A DNA stretch of 25,918 bases from Isotricha intestinalis (taxonomy: Eukaryota > Ciliophora > Litostomatea > Vestibuliferida > Isotrichidae). A program made the position numbers and the translations under genes. Location: NCBI GenBank assembly GCA_023807065.1, contig JAJJLU010003887.1:1-25918 (forward strand), read 5' to 3'. Positions 1-10,190 of this stretch are shown here, piece after piece. Below the pieces are notes generated by a model. It ran no database searches. It saw only the letters and a program-made list of their open reading frames with translations, and was not told the origin of the DNA. How positions within the stretch are numbered: position 1 is the stretch's first letter; each line of letters opens with the position of its first letter.

Positions 1-466
1 AATAAAAGATATATTTAAGACAAACATTTTATTATAATTTTTCAAAAAAATTTTAGAAAATTTTGATTTCTTTTTCCAATAAATTATAAAAAAAGAGATT
101 GATATAGAAATATAAAAATTTCAATAATCTTTTGTATATATTCATTAATATAATTTACATACTTGAAGAATGGATATAAAGAAAGAAAATTTTTTAATTC
201 TTGTTTATTTTTTATCAAAGCAAACCAAAAGACTAAATATGAATATATAAAATATCAACAATAATAAAAAGATTTAATTAATTTAATCATTTGATAAATC
301 AAAAAGATATTTAATAACGGTGTTTAATAAATTTATAAAAAAAAAATATACGAATAATATATATAAATTTGCTTATTTATATAATATAATTTATTCATTT
401 AAATAATAAAATTTGTTAATTTTAAAAATTACAAGTTAAAAAAACAAAATAAAAAATAATTCATCT
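1..466. other. AT-rich spacer at left edge
   Basis: This stretch is nearly all A and T and lies 3' of the minus-strand gene that ends at 467. I see no open frame with protein-like composition, no tRNA-like fold and no C/A-rich ciliate telomere repeat, so the window edge is probably not a chromosome end. Confidence 0.6.
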
Positions 467-1621
467 TTAAAACAATACAATTAAAAAAGCAAAAATCCAT
501 TTAAAATCAAAATATACATTAAAACTTGAATTAATATTTAAATAATACCAATATTGACATTCTTTGGCATTTCTAAAATAATTATAATATTTCAAAAACA
601 AATAACTTTCTCTAACCTTTTCATTTCCAGCAGTTTCTTTTTCTCTAACAACATCGAAATCAATACCAGCAGTAGCGACATAATGATTAAAAATTTTAGT
701 ATAATTCCTAATTCTTTCAGTTAAATTAAGTACAGGGCAAAAAATTTTTGTAGAAGAATCAGTAACACAATCCATTTTAGTTCCATCAGAATCAACAATA
801 CATTGAAAAGAAGTTCCACTAAGTAAACATTGCATATCAGAATCATTTGTACTAGTGTTTTTACAAATACCATAATTTTTCCCAGTTTCATCAAGTTTCA
901 TATAACCACTTTGACAAGCAACATAATTTTCATAATCAACGTATTGTCCATCAAGTACAGAAAATTTAGAAATACATTTATAATTATCATCATCAGCTTT
1001 TAAAGCATTATATTTTTCTAAATTAGGAGCAACAATAGTACAAACATAACCGGGAAAGCAATTATCTTCTCTTTCAGAGACAAAATTAAACATTGGACTA
1101 TAATAAGGATTTCTTCTTTGAACACTAGAAGAACCATAAAAGCACCTTTCTCCACTTCCAACTAAAGGCGCACAGATTCTAGAATCTTCTGATGAAGTTT
1201 TAGTCTTATCTAAATATATACATGCAGATCGTAAACCACATTCTAAACTAGATATACAATATTCTCCATCTGATTTCCCTTCACATTTATGATTCTCACA
1301 TTTTCCACTATAACAATCTCCTTCTACTTTGCATTTATCTTTAGGACGACCTTGGTGAATTATTTTTGCACAAAATCCTATGTCACGATTTGCGTATGTT
1401 ACTGTTTGACAATAATCAGTTTTTTTTTTACACATACTTATGTAGTTTGTATATGTAGATACTTCACCATTATCAGTATATTCTGTCACTGTTCCTACAC
1501 ATTTGTTGTCTGTTAATCCATGTTCTGCACATACTGATTGGTCGTTACGGTCATTTGCACCTCTCTGAAATGTTTTATATATTTGTATTAGGAATGGAAT
1601 CAGTAAATTAAGGAAATTCAT
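467..1621 (-). CDS. Cys-rich secreted or GPI-anchored surface protein
   Basis: No specific family is recognised. The reading frame is open back to an ATG at 1726, but the first 35 codons are Lys/Asn/Ile-rich and look like AT-rich leader. The ATG at 1621 begins a hydrophobic N-terminus (MNFLNLLIPFLIQIY) that can serve as a signal peptide, so I prefer that start (384 residues). The mature part has many cysteines. One stretch spaced like C-x5-C-x3-GKC-x4-C-x6-GEYC recalls small disulfide modules of the Dickkopf-N or EB type found in many protist surface proteins. Several N-glycosylation sequons are visible (NTS, NLT, NYT, NSS). The extreme C-terminus is hydrophobic (FKWIFAFLIVLF) with no charged tail after it and small residues (NSS) upstream, the layout of a GPI-anchor signal; a short membrane anchor is the alternative. 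Cell-surface location is inferred from this layout only. Confidence 0.75.
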   Translation of the reverse strand: MNFLNLLIPFLIQIYKTFQRGANDRNDQSVCAEHGLTDNKCVGTVTEYTDNGEVSTYTNYISMCKKKTDYCQTVTYANRDIGFCAKIIHQGRPKDKCKVEGDCYSGKCENHKCEGKSDGEYCISSLECGLRSACIYLDKTKTSSEDSRICAPLVGSGERCFYGSSSVQRRNPYYSPMFNFVSEREDNCFPGYVCTIVAPNLEKYNALKADDDNYKCISKFSVLDGQYVDYENYVACQSGYMKLDETGKNYGICKNTSTNDSDMQCLLSGTSFQCIVDSDGTKMDCVTDSSTKIFCPVLNLTERIRNYTKIFNHYVATAGIDFDVVREKETAGNEKVRESYLFLKYYNYFRNAKECQYWYYLNINSSFNVYFDFKWIFAFLIVLF

Positions 1622-1726
1622 TTCTTTTATTTTTTTATCTTTTTTTTTATTTATTATATTATTTGTTTTTTTTTTTTGTTCTGATATTACTAAAAAGATA
1701 TTATAAATTATTCTTATAATTTTCAT

Positions 1727-2449
1727 TGAGTATTTTAAGTTTTAAAATCTTTGAATATAATTTAAATTAAGAAAAAGTTTAAATAAAATTTTTGTGTGTA
1801 AAAAAATATTTAATTTTATAAATGAAATTCGAATATTTTCATAAATCTTAAAAAATCATCAGAATTTTTAATTCCAATTTTTATTCTAATTATCACCATT
1901 AATAAAAATTAATTTATAATTAAACACTTTTTTATTTAAAATGAATCTACGTTGATTATAGAATTTTCTAAATTTTTAGAAATATTGAAAAAAATTTAAA
2001 TTAACAAAATTATTTTATTCTCTAATTTATCTTTTTTAAAAAAGCCAAATCTTCCAAATCCAAAAACCTGTTTTTTTAATTATAAATCTTAGTTGAATTA
2101 CAATCACTAAAGTATCCGCAGTTCAAACTTTATTTAAAGAACAATACAAATTATATTTATGATCAAAGAGAACTTTTATAAAAAATAATATTAAATTTTG
2201 TTTTTAATTCTTCATCTTTTTCCAAGAAATCCAAGTTTTATCATTTATATATAAAAATAATTATAAAGTGTAATTATAACATATTTAATTCAGTGGAATT
2301 CTTTTGTTTTTTTGAAAAATTAATGGAAACGAACTTCTATAATTTCATTTCTTCTTTTTGGTTTAACATTTTTATATTGAGGAATTTCTTTTGAAAATAT
2401 ATTTTTTCATTTTTCAGTTTTGAAAATATTTATTTAAAAATTTTAAAAA
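1727..2449. other. Spacer with coding-like fragments
   Basis: This is the 5' flank of the surface-protein gene and the 3' flank of the pepsin-like gene. It is AT-rich, but the minus strand contains pieces with protein-like composition: 2320-2406, 2163-2237, and 1816-2079, where 88 codons in one frame are broken by only three internal TAA. No fragment has a recognisable domain. They could be a decayed gene or chance. Confidence 0.4.
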
Positions 2450-3475
2450 TTATGTATTATTTTTTGCTTTAACTTCAATTTTTTTTTCTGTGTTATTAAA
2501 TATGATATTATATTTTGAAAAGAAAGGATATCCTAATACTATTTTCTTATTATTTTCCAAACTAATAAATGCAAATCTTAGTTTTTCTTCATTATATTTA
2601 AAAAATAATTTATTGATTTCAAAATTCACATTCCATTTTCCAATTATAAAATAAATAATACCTAGATTTTCTTTTTCAATTTCTTTAAAACAAGTTAAAA
2701 ATGAAGAATTACTATCAATTTTATTGATATTGCATTGATTTTTCAGAATATAAGGTTTTAAAATTGTATTTGTTAATTTATTAAAAAAAGAAGAAGGAGA
2801 ATAAATTACCTCAGAACCAGGACTAAAAGTTATAGTATTAATGTAATCAATTGAAAAAAATAAATTAGAACTTTCTTTATAAAAAAAAATCTTATTTAAC
2901 TCACATTCATATGAATTTATATTATTATTAATTAACTTTGCATTATTTTTAAAATCTTCTATAATATCACCAAAGATCACGTTACTTGAAATAAATGCAA
3001 AATTATTATTATCAATTAATTTATCATAAAATAATTTAGATAAAAAAGATTCATATTTCATATCTTTACCTAAAGCTATAATACCATCAACTTCAGGAAC
3101 ATAAAATCCACTGCTTACGAGATAAAACTGAAAATTTTTCAATATTAAAATATTATTTAAATCACTTAAAGTATCTGATGATAATCTTCCATTTAATAAT
3201 CTATTAGTTGAATTATCGTAATATTCAGAATATGAACTTTTAATTAATTTAAAGGTTGATGATTTTTCACTGTTAAAACCAAATTGATTATAATTATAAT
3301 CTATTATATATGATATATCATTATTTGTCGATAATTGAAAATTAAAACATTGCTTCGGTTCACCCAGACATAATTTTATACATGGTTTGTGATATATAGA
3401 ATAATAAAATGGTAAACTTATGCTTTTATTATTCATTAATCTCATCAATGAAATAAATATGATTTTTAGTAACAT
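2450..3475 (-). CDS. Pepsin-like (A1 family) protein lacking both catalytic Asp
   Basis: A 341-residue protein with the landmarks of a pepsin-type aspartic protease in order. LGEPKQCFNFQL (37-48) stands where pepsins have IGTPxQxFxVxF. SSTF follows at 72-75. EVDGIIALG (128-136) matches the DGILGLG segment. Near the end, LGYPFFSKYNIIFN (314-327) matches LGxxFLRxYYxVFD. At the first active-site position, family DTGSS is replaced by STNND (49-53). At the second, DTGTS is replaced by SPGSE (218-222), although the following proline (P227) and hydrophobic residues are retained. Both catalytic aspartates are therefore Ser, and the protein should not be a protease. The N-terminus (MLLKIIFISLMRLM) is a weak signal peptide or anchor. 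A binding or decoy role in the secretory route is inference. The fold assignment rests on motif order. Confidence 0.7.
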   Translation of the reverse strand: MLLKIIFISLMRLMNNKSISLPFYYSIYHKPCIKLCLGEPKQCFNFQLSTNNDISYIIDYNYNQFGFNSEKSSTFKLIKSSYSEYYDNSTNRLLNGRLSSDTLSDLNNILILKNFQFYLVSSGFYVPEVDGIIALGKDMKYESFLSKLFYDKLIDNNNFAFISSNVIFGDIIEDFKNNAKLINNNINSYECELNKIFFYKESSNLFFSIDYINTITFSPGSEVIYSPSSFFNKLTNTILKPYILKNQCNINKIDSNSSFLTCFKEIEKENLGIIYFIIGKWNVNFEINKLFFKYNEEKLRFAFISLENNKKIVLGYPFFSKYNIIFNNTEKKIEVKAKNNT

Positions 3476-3721
3476 TTTTTTTTACAAAAAGAATTTGTTT
3501 AAAAAATAAAATTTTTTGTTTAGAATGAAAAATTAAAATCTAAAGTAAATGTTTAATAAAAAATTGAAATTATGATAGATTATTAAGAAACTTTTTATCT
3601 TAAAATATGTTTTTGTTTTTATTTATTTTTTCAATTATAAAATTTATAAACAAAAAAAAATCATCAAAACAATGAATATAAAATTTATACACTTATTTAA
3701 ATTTAACAAATATATTAATAT

Positions 3722-6700
3722 TTATTTAACAAGTCTATCAATTAACTCATCATCAATCAAAATTTCAGTTTTTTCTTGTTCAACTTCAATGCCTTCTTCA
3801 TCATGTCCTTGTTTTGCAGCAAATTTATTAAATATTTGTTCTAAAGAAGTTGGTTGAATAGAATATTCAGTAACATAACATTCATCTTTTATGCTTTCAA
3901 ATAATCCAAATAAGAATCCAATGCTTTTTGTATTTTCCCCTTTTTTAAGTTTAAATAAGAAATTATTATCAATATATTCAGTTAATATAATTTCTTCAAA
4001 ATATTGTTTGCTTTTTTTAATTAGTTTTAATGCATTTTCTGTGAAATAAGTCCAAGCAAGAAGTTGAGGAACTCTAAATCTTTCATTTGTACTAACTTCT
4101 CTCAAAAGTTTTTCTCCTAATCTTCCTTTTTGTAATTCAACAAGAAATTGTTCTTTACCTAATTTAATGAGAGTATCATTCAAATTATTAGGTTTAACAA
4201 TTAATTTTGGGTCAATACTTTTTTCTTTTAAAATTTGATTTGCCATTTCATCAGATAAAGGTTTAATTCTAATATCAGCTTCAAATCCATATCCATATTT
4301 TTCTTTTATTTCATTAGAACCACCTAAACAAACAAATTCTCCATTAACCATTATTCCCATTCTTTTACAAAGAGTTTCAGCTTCATCCATAGAGTGAGTG
4401 GTCATAATAACTGAAGATTTCTTTCTTTTTGTTGATATTTTATGAATAACTGCCCACATAAATCTCCTTGCTTCAGGATCCATTCCAGTTGAAGGTTCAT
4501 CTAATAATATAATTGGTGGATTACATATCATAGAAATTGCTACTGATAATTTTCTCTTATTACCTCCTGATAATCTTCCAGCAATTTTATTAGGGAATTC
4601 AGCAAGAGACATTTCTTCAATTAATGCATCAATAATTTTATCAATTCTATCCATTGCAATTCCCTTTATTTTTGCATAGAAATATAAATTTTCATATACA
4701 GTCATATATTCAAATATTGCATCAAATTGAGGACAATAACCAAAGACTTGAGAAAGTTTTGAGAAATTTTCACTAATGTCCAATCCATCAATGAAAATTT
4801 TTCCATTATTTTGAGAATGTTCATTAGTTATGCATTTGAATGTTGTTGTTTTACCAGCACCATTTACTCCTAATAAACCAAAACATTCTCCATATTCTAA
4901 ACAAAATGATAAATTACGAACTGCTTTTACTTCTGAAGTTGAATGACAACAACAACATCCGTCATCATTCACTTTTTTGTAATATTTTCGAAGATTTTGA
5001 ATTTGAATCGCATATTCTTTTTTTGTTTCTTCAACAATTTCACCTTGGGCTCTTTTATTTTCTTTTATTACATCTGGGTCTTTGGCATTAGATTTTAATG
5101 GTTCATTTGGTGATTTTGAAAAATGTGTTGAAGAACGTTCTAAAATTATTAATATTATTAAATATAAGATAAATGTAAGAATTAAATAAGTAATTTGTAA
5201 TCCTGTGTAATTCATTGAAATCATGAATTTTTCATCTTCTGCTTTTTTAGACCAATTATCAGGATAATGTGCAATTAAAAGCATATATTTATTTAAAAGA
5301 ACATCATATCCATAAGCCAAATCAAATGAAGGAACAAAACCAAAAATAAATTCAAGTCCATGTCCAAAATCTTTCATATTTTCTAAACCTCTAAACATTA
5401 AAACAACACTTGAACCAAGAGCTCCAATAAGGAAATTAAGTAAAATTGCAGCATTTTGAGCAGTAGTTTCAGAATCATACCAGAAACTCATAATATAAGT
5501 AAATGTTATCATTGAAGGGCCATATATAATATAAAATATAACAAAATATTTTGCATAGAAATCAAATGCCCAAATAAGTAATAAACATACCCCTGCTGTA
5601 ATATAATATTTTGCTAATTCAAATATATAATTTGTTAACCAATATGCTAAGAAACTCATACCACTGACTCTCATTAAATGTTTTGAATTATTTACTCTTT
5701 CTTTAACAATTATTGTAATGAAGTTTGCAGGGATAAGAGAAAATGCAACTGAGACAAAGAAAACTATCAATGAGTTAGATGTTTGACCAGCATTACTTTC
5801 TAATTCGGCAGTAAGCGGCATTGCATGATTTGTGAATGTTATTGAAACAGATGGATATTTTATTTTTAGAACTTGAGTTAAGAAATAATATGGGAAATAC
5901 ATTCCACCGAATGTTGCCTGAGTATTAATAAATGAAATGAAATTTATATTATCATTATCATATTCTTGAATATACATTGCCCCAAAGCAAGATGAGTCAT
6001 CATTTTCATATAACTTTTGATAAAATTCATTTATTGCAGTATCACCTGAAGAGGATGATGATATATCTAATGTTTTATAAGTAATATTTTCATTGTCTTC
6101 AAATTTAAATTCAGTCCTTTTGTTGCCATTACTTTCCATTCCATAATAAATTGTTTGTTCACCAATATCATTTATGTCAACTGTAAATGGGTCAGAATGA
6201 GTTTTAAATTTAACTTTACTAACAAGTAAACCAATTAAAATTAATAAAATCGGACATAGCATTTCCAATAAAAATCCTTTAGAATCTCTAATAGTATTAT
6301 AATATCTTTTTGTCATACATGCAGAGAAGTCATTAGCGAATTTTGATTTATTTGAATAATCTTCTTTACAATCTTGTTCAAATAAAATTCTATCATTTTC
6401 TTCATTAACTTGAGAAAATTTCCTATGTCCACCTTTTAATGCAAGAATATCTTCTGCAGCAACGTTTAAAAAAACATCTTCTAAAGTAGGCATTGCTGCA
6501 GTATAAGACTTAATTCTTAATTTTTCTTGATTTTCATCTAATTTTTGAAAGAATTTTTCAAGGAAACCATCACCACCCTCTTCTTTACTATAATTTACTT
6601 TAGGAATTCTAAACATAATTTGTTCACTCAGAATTTCATATTCGATATCTTTAGCTAATTCATCTACAAAATCTATAATTTGTTGATTATGAGCAGAAGG

Positions 6701-9142
6701 TTCTTTTGTTATATTAAGAGACATAAATCTTCCATAACGTTCAACAAGGAAAAGAGGAGTACCAACACATTTCATTTCTCCTGAATTAATGATACCAATT
6801 CTATTCCCTAAAACACTCGCTTCTTCCATATAATGTGTTGTTAAAATAATAATTTTATTTTCTGAAATTCTCTTTAAAATATCCCATAAATTTCTTCTAG
6901 ATGTAATATCCATACCAGATGAAGGTTCATCAAGGAAAATAACTTGACTTCCTCCTATTAAAGATATTGCAATAGATAATTTTCTTCTTTGTCCAGCAGA
7001 TAAATCTTTAGCAATAACATCAGCCATTCCAGTTAATTGGAAATCTTTCATTGTTTGTTCAACTTCTTCATCAACTTTACTAGAATCGACTCCTTTAAAA
7101 ATAGCAAACATTGCTAAATGTTCTTTTATATTTAAATCATCAAATAGAATATCATGTTGTGGACAAATCCCTAATTTTTGTCTGAATTCGTCCATATTAT
7201 CTCCATCTAAAATATCCATTCCATCAAAGTATGCTTCTCCTTCACTTGCTTCATACATACCACATAACATTGATATCATTGTTGTTTTTCCTGCTCCATT
7301 ATGTCCTAATAATGCGAAGATTTCGTCTTTATAAAAATTAATGGAAACTCCTTTAACTGCTACTTTACCATCATCAAATTTTTTAACTAAATTTCTTACT
7401 TTCATTACATCATCTTTTTCAGTTCTATCTGCATAAATTTCTTCACCTTGGAAATTTTCTGGATGTTCATATTCAATTTCACTTTGAGGTTGACTACCAT
7501 TTTCTCTCAGGCTTATTTTTTCTCCTTCTACTTCATTAGGATTTCCTTGAGTTTTTCGTTCATTTGTAATTACTTTTTTTTTCTCTTTTGGTTCTAATAT
7601 TTTACTTACTTTTTTTTTCTTTTTTTTTCTTGTTGTTTCGTCTGGACACCAATAACTTTTAGTACATAAAAAATAAAATGGTTTTGCTATACCAAATTCA
7701 TGAGATATTATATTTTGAAGATAATAACCAAGGAAAAGATACAATAAGAAATCAATTAACAACATAACAAGCATCCATATAACTGCATAATTTTGATATG
7801 TCTTGGTGACATGTTTAAATTTAAGATTTTGAAAATGACTTTCAAAATATCCAAATAATATAATTCCTAATTCAAGTGCAATCGCAGGGAATATTGATAA
7901 TACTATTTTTAAACCTTTAGCTGCTTGATCACTCATCACTGCCATTGATAAGAAATACATAACAAAATAAATTAATAAACTAAGAATAAGAGCAACTCTT
8001 GTTTTATCAATAAAAGATTGAAAGAAAAACGCCAAAGAAAAAACACACAATCCCCATAAGAAGAAAGTCAAAAATATAATAAAGTAATTAACATGTTTGA
8101 ACACTAGATTTAATATAATTGCATTGAGAATAGAGTAGAAAATATTTGTAACAAAAAATTGAATAAAATAAGATAAGAAATAAGTGCTTTCACTCATTCC
8201 CATAATTTTCATACCTTCTTTTGCTTTAGTTTCCTTTTCTCTTACCATTCTAAGAACATATAAACATAGAGGACACATATAAGCAATTACTATAAAGAAA
8301 GGAACAATATAACCAACGAAAACACCAAAAGGATCAGTTCTATATTTTTCATATTTCATTGCCATCATTCCAAAATTAATTTCAAAGGAAGGATTAGTTT
8401 CCCCTTTATTATCCGTTATTCCTTCTTCATTTTTGAAAATATAATCAAAAATAATTTTTTGAATTTGATTATAACCATTGGAAACAAATTTTTTATAAGA
8501 ATCCATATCAGGACCTTCTTGGAAAGGATCATTTGCTTTTGCTCTTCCATCAGGAATATCTTGAACTCCTTCATCAGCTGCTGAGTCAAAATAATGAAGA
8601 GCATAATTATAAGAACCCTTTTCATTAGTTGTAAATGATATTCCAAAACAAATAAGTGGATGTTCATCATCTAGACCATAGGAATTATCTTTGACAGCAT
8701 CTTCCATTTTTTCTATACTTTCATATTCCTTAAATTCCATATTTTCAAATTGAGAATCACTCTTGTCTTTAAATTTTTCAATTCTATTCTTAATATAATC
8801 TGGAACATTTATTAATGCAATTGTATTTCTTGGTTTTTGAACATCATAACAATTTTTTAAAAAAGGTCGAACTGTCATTTTATTCCATTTTTCCATTGAA
8901 TTGGAGTTATATGATAAATAAGCAGTTGAACGTTCTTCAAAAAAATTATCATCATTTGTTTCTTCGTCTTCAAATTTATGTGTTTTCACTTTAAAGGCCT
9001 GTCTTATTGCAAAAATAATCAACATTAAAATAATTGGAAATAATATTTCTGCAACGAATGTACAACAGTTCCTAAGCATAATTGTAATATTTTTTTTCAG
9101 TAAAGCTTTTAATTTAGTGGATGAAGATGAGCTATTTGTCAT
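3722..9142 (-). CDS. Full-length ABCA-type ABC transporter
   Basis: A 1806-residue full transporter in the TMD1-NBD1-TMD2-NBD2 order of the ABCA subfamily, whose members mostly move lipids or amphipathic compounds across membranes. Each half starts with one helix (about 30-48 and 957-977), then a soluble loop, then a cluster of helices (about 275-475 and 1120-1335). NBD1 has Walker A GHNGAGKT (613-620), Q-loop CPQHD, signature LSAGQ (714-718), Walker B VIFLDEP and H-loop TTH (His770). NBD2 has GVNGAGKT (1425-1432), CPQFD, LSGGN (1524-1528), IILLDEP and TTH (His1583). Both sites look able to hydrolyse ATP. The end, SIQPTSLEQIFNKFA, is the typical ABCA C-terminal regulatory motif. The extracellular loops are much shorter than in human ABCA1. 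Odd points are a lysine run after TMD1 (505-511) and four consecutive cysteines (1396-1399) just ahead of NBD2. Substrate and membrane are unknown. Confidence 0.97.
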   Translation of the reverse strand: MTNSSSSSTKLKALLKKNITIMLRNCCTFVAEILFPIILMLIIFAIRQAFKVKTHKFEDEETNDDNFFEERSTAYLSYNSNSMEKWNKMTVRPFLKNCYDVQKPRNTIALINVPDYIKNRIEKFKDKSDSQFENMEFKEYESIEKMEDAVKDNSYGLDDEHPLICFGISFTTNEKGSYNYALHYFDSAADEGVQDIPDGRAKANDPFQEGPDMDSYKKFVSNGYNQIQKIIFDYIFKNEEGITDNKGETNPSFEINFGMMAMKYEKYRTDPFGVFVGYIVPFFIVIAYMCPLCLYVLRMVREKETKAKEGMKIMGMSESTYFLSYFIQFFVTNIFYSILNAIILNLVFKHVNYFIIFLTFFLWGLCVFSLAFFFQSFIDKTRVALILSLLIYFVMYFLSMAVMSDQAAKGLKIVLSIFPAIALELGIILFGYFESHFQNLKFKHVTKTYQNYAVIWMLVMLLIDFLLYLFLGYYLQNIISHEFGIAKPFYFLCTKSYWCPDETTRKKKKKKVSKILEPKEKKKVITNERKTQGNPNEVEGEKISLRENGSQPQSEIEYEHPENFQGEEIYADRTEKDDVMKVRNLVKKFDDGKVAVKGVSINFYKDEIFALLGHNGAGKTTMISMLCGMYEASEGEAYFDGMDILDGDNMDEFRQKLGICPQHDILFDDLNIKEHLAMFAIFKGVDSSKVDEEVEQTMKDFQLTGMADVIAKDLSAGQRRKLSIAISLIGGSQVIFLDEPSSGMDITSRRNLWDILKRISENKIIILTTHYMEEASVLGNRIGIINSGEMKCVGTPLFLVERYGRFMSLNITKEPSAHNQQIIDFVDELAKDIEYEILSEQIMFRIPKVNYSKEEGGDGFLEKFFQKLDENQEKLRIKSYTAAMPTLEDVFLNVAAEDILALKGGHRKFSQVNEENDRILFEQDCKEDYSNKSKFANDFSACMTKRYYNTIRDSKGFLLEMLCPILLILIGLLVSKVKFKTHSDPFTVDINDIGEQTIYYGMESNGNKRTEFKFEDNENITYKTLDISSSSSGDTAINEFYQKLYENDDSSCFGAMYIQEYDNDNINFISFINTQATFGGMYFPYYFLTQVLKIKYPSVSITFTNHAMPLTAELESNAGQTSNSLIVFFVSVAFSLIPANFITIIVKERVNNSKHLMRVSGMSFLAYWLTNYIFELAKYYITAGVCLLLIWAFDFYAKYFVIFYIIYGPSMITFTYIMSFWYDSETTAQNAAILLNFLIGALGSSVVLMFRGLENMKDFGHGLEFIFGFVPSFDLAYGYDVLLNKYMLLIAHYPDNWSKKAEDEKFMISMNYTGLQITYLILTFILYLIILIILERSSTHFSKSPNEPLKSNAKDPDVIKENKRAQGEIVEETKKEYAIQIQNLRKYYKKVNDDGCCCCHSTSEVKAVRNLSFCLEYGECFGLLGVNGAGKTTTFKCITNEHSQNNGKIFIDGLDISENFSKLSQVFGYCPQFDAIFEYMTVYENLYFYAKIKGIAMDRIDKIIDALIEEMSLAEFPNKIAGRLSGGNKRKLSVAISMICNPPIILLDEPSTGMDPEARRFMWAVIHKISTKRKKSSVIMTTHSMDEAETLCKRMGIMVNGEFVCLGGSNEIKEKYGYGFEADIRIKPLSDEMANQILKEKSIDPKLIVKPNNLNDTLIKLGKEQFLVELQKGRLGEKLLREVSTNERFRVPQLLAWTYFTENALKLIKKSKQYFEEIILTEYIDNNFLFKLKKGENTKSIGFLFGLFESIKDECYVTEYSIQPTSLEQIFNKFAAKQGHDEEGIEVEQEKTEILIDDELIDRLVK

Positions 9143-10190
9143 TTTAATTGAAAATTTAAAAGAACTTTGTAATTTTCAATTAATATTCTGACTTTATTTA
9201 TATATGACGTATAAAAAAATTAAAAAAAAATTAAGCCTTTGAAAGTTTAAATAATTAACAGAATTTTCCAAAAAGTTAATTCCAAATGAAGTTATTTATT
9301 GATAGTATAATACGCAGAAATAAAAATAAAATGTAAAAAATAACAATTTTTTGATGAAAAAAAAAAAATGAGAAACAATTATGAATTAAAAATTCATAAA
9401 TTAAGCAATTCATTAAATAAAAAAAATACAAATAAAATTCAAACAATTAATTTAAAAAGATTAGTGAAAAAAAAAGAAATTCAATAAATTTCTTTCCTAT
9501 TGTTAATTAATCATTATTTATAATAGTTTTATTAAATTCCCTACTTATTTCATTTCTCATGATTTTTTATTTATATCTTAAAAAAACTGAAAGAAATTAA
9601 TATTCAACTTCTATATATATGTAAAAATAATTAAAATAATATTCTGCAACAAGATAAAATAAATAAATAAAAAAACAAAATATAAATTTAAATCACTGAA
9701 TCAGAACAGAAAATAAGTAGAGATTCAGTACTTCTTTAATTTATAATATATTTATTTTCATCTACATTAACTCATTTATTTATTTTCATATTACTTGATT
9801 AAGCTTTAAATTTATATTTTATTGTCCATAAATTATAATTATTTCTTTTTTCCTTAAATTTTTTAATAATGATTATTGATTATATTTTAATATTCAAAAA
9901 AATATTTTTATGAAATGTAATGAAGATTTAGAAAATATAATTAAACTATAAATGATATTAATCACAATTTATCTTAGAGATTTATAGGAATCTTCCCATT
10001 ATCAAAAATCTAATGATTTTATAATTTAAATGAAATTATATTTTCATATTTTATTTCAAAAATTCCTTGAATAGGAAACAAAAATTAAAAATTATATTAT
10101 TTTATTTAATATTAAAACATAATTTTATATTTATTTTAATTGATCAAATAAAATCAAATAAAAATTAACATTTTTTTTTTAAATATTGAT
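9143..10190. other. Long AT-rich spacer upstream of the ABCA gene
   Basis: Over 1 kb of A/T-dominated sequence forms the 5' flank of the ABCA gene and the 3' flank of the MalQ-Glk gene. I found no recognisable gene. A 39-codon ATG-to-TAA frame lies on the plus strand at 9368-9487; its residues are Lys/Asn/Leu/Ile-dominated, as expected by chance, and I do not call it. An 8-bp perfect inverted repeat at 9695-9729 is listed separately. Confidence 0.5.
9695..9729. repeat. Short perfect inverted repeat
   Basis: ACTGAATC at 9695-9702 is the exact reverse complement of GATTCAGT at 9722-9729, with a 19-nt loop. It is slightly richer in G+C than the surroundings. It could form a small hairpin, but it has no T-run or neighbour that would show a function. 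Chance is possible. Confidence 0.35.

Noticed and set aside
1289..1516. Plus-strand frame rich in Cys, Phe and Thr
   Set aside because: It is the antisense of the Cys-rich surface-protein gene, whose minus frame has a coherent secreted-protein layout.
1639..1726. Upstream ATG and possible GTAATA intron in the surface-protein gene
   Set aside because: The extra 35 codons are leader-like. Splicing GTAATA (1690) to the CAG near 1565 would remove the only good signal peptide. The ATG at 1621 is simpler.
2320..2460. A spliced C-terminal extension of the pepsin-like protein
   Set aside because: A GTTAAA donor at the end of the gene and an AG near 2390 do not join in the frame of the most protein-like piece, and the protein already ends where pepsins end.
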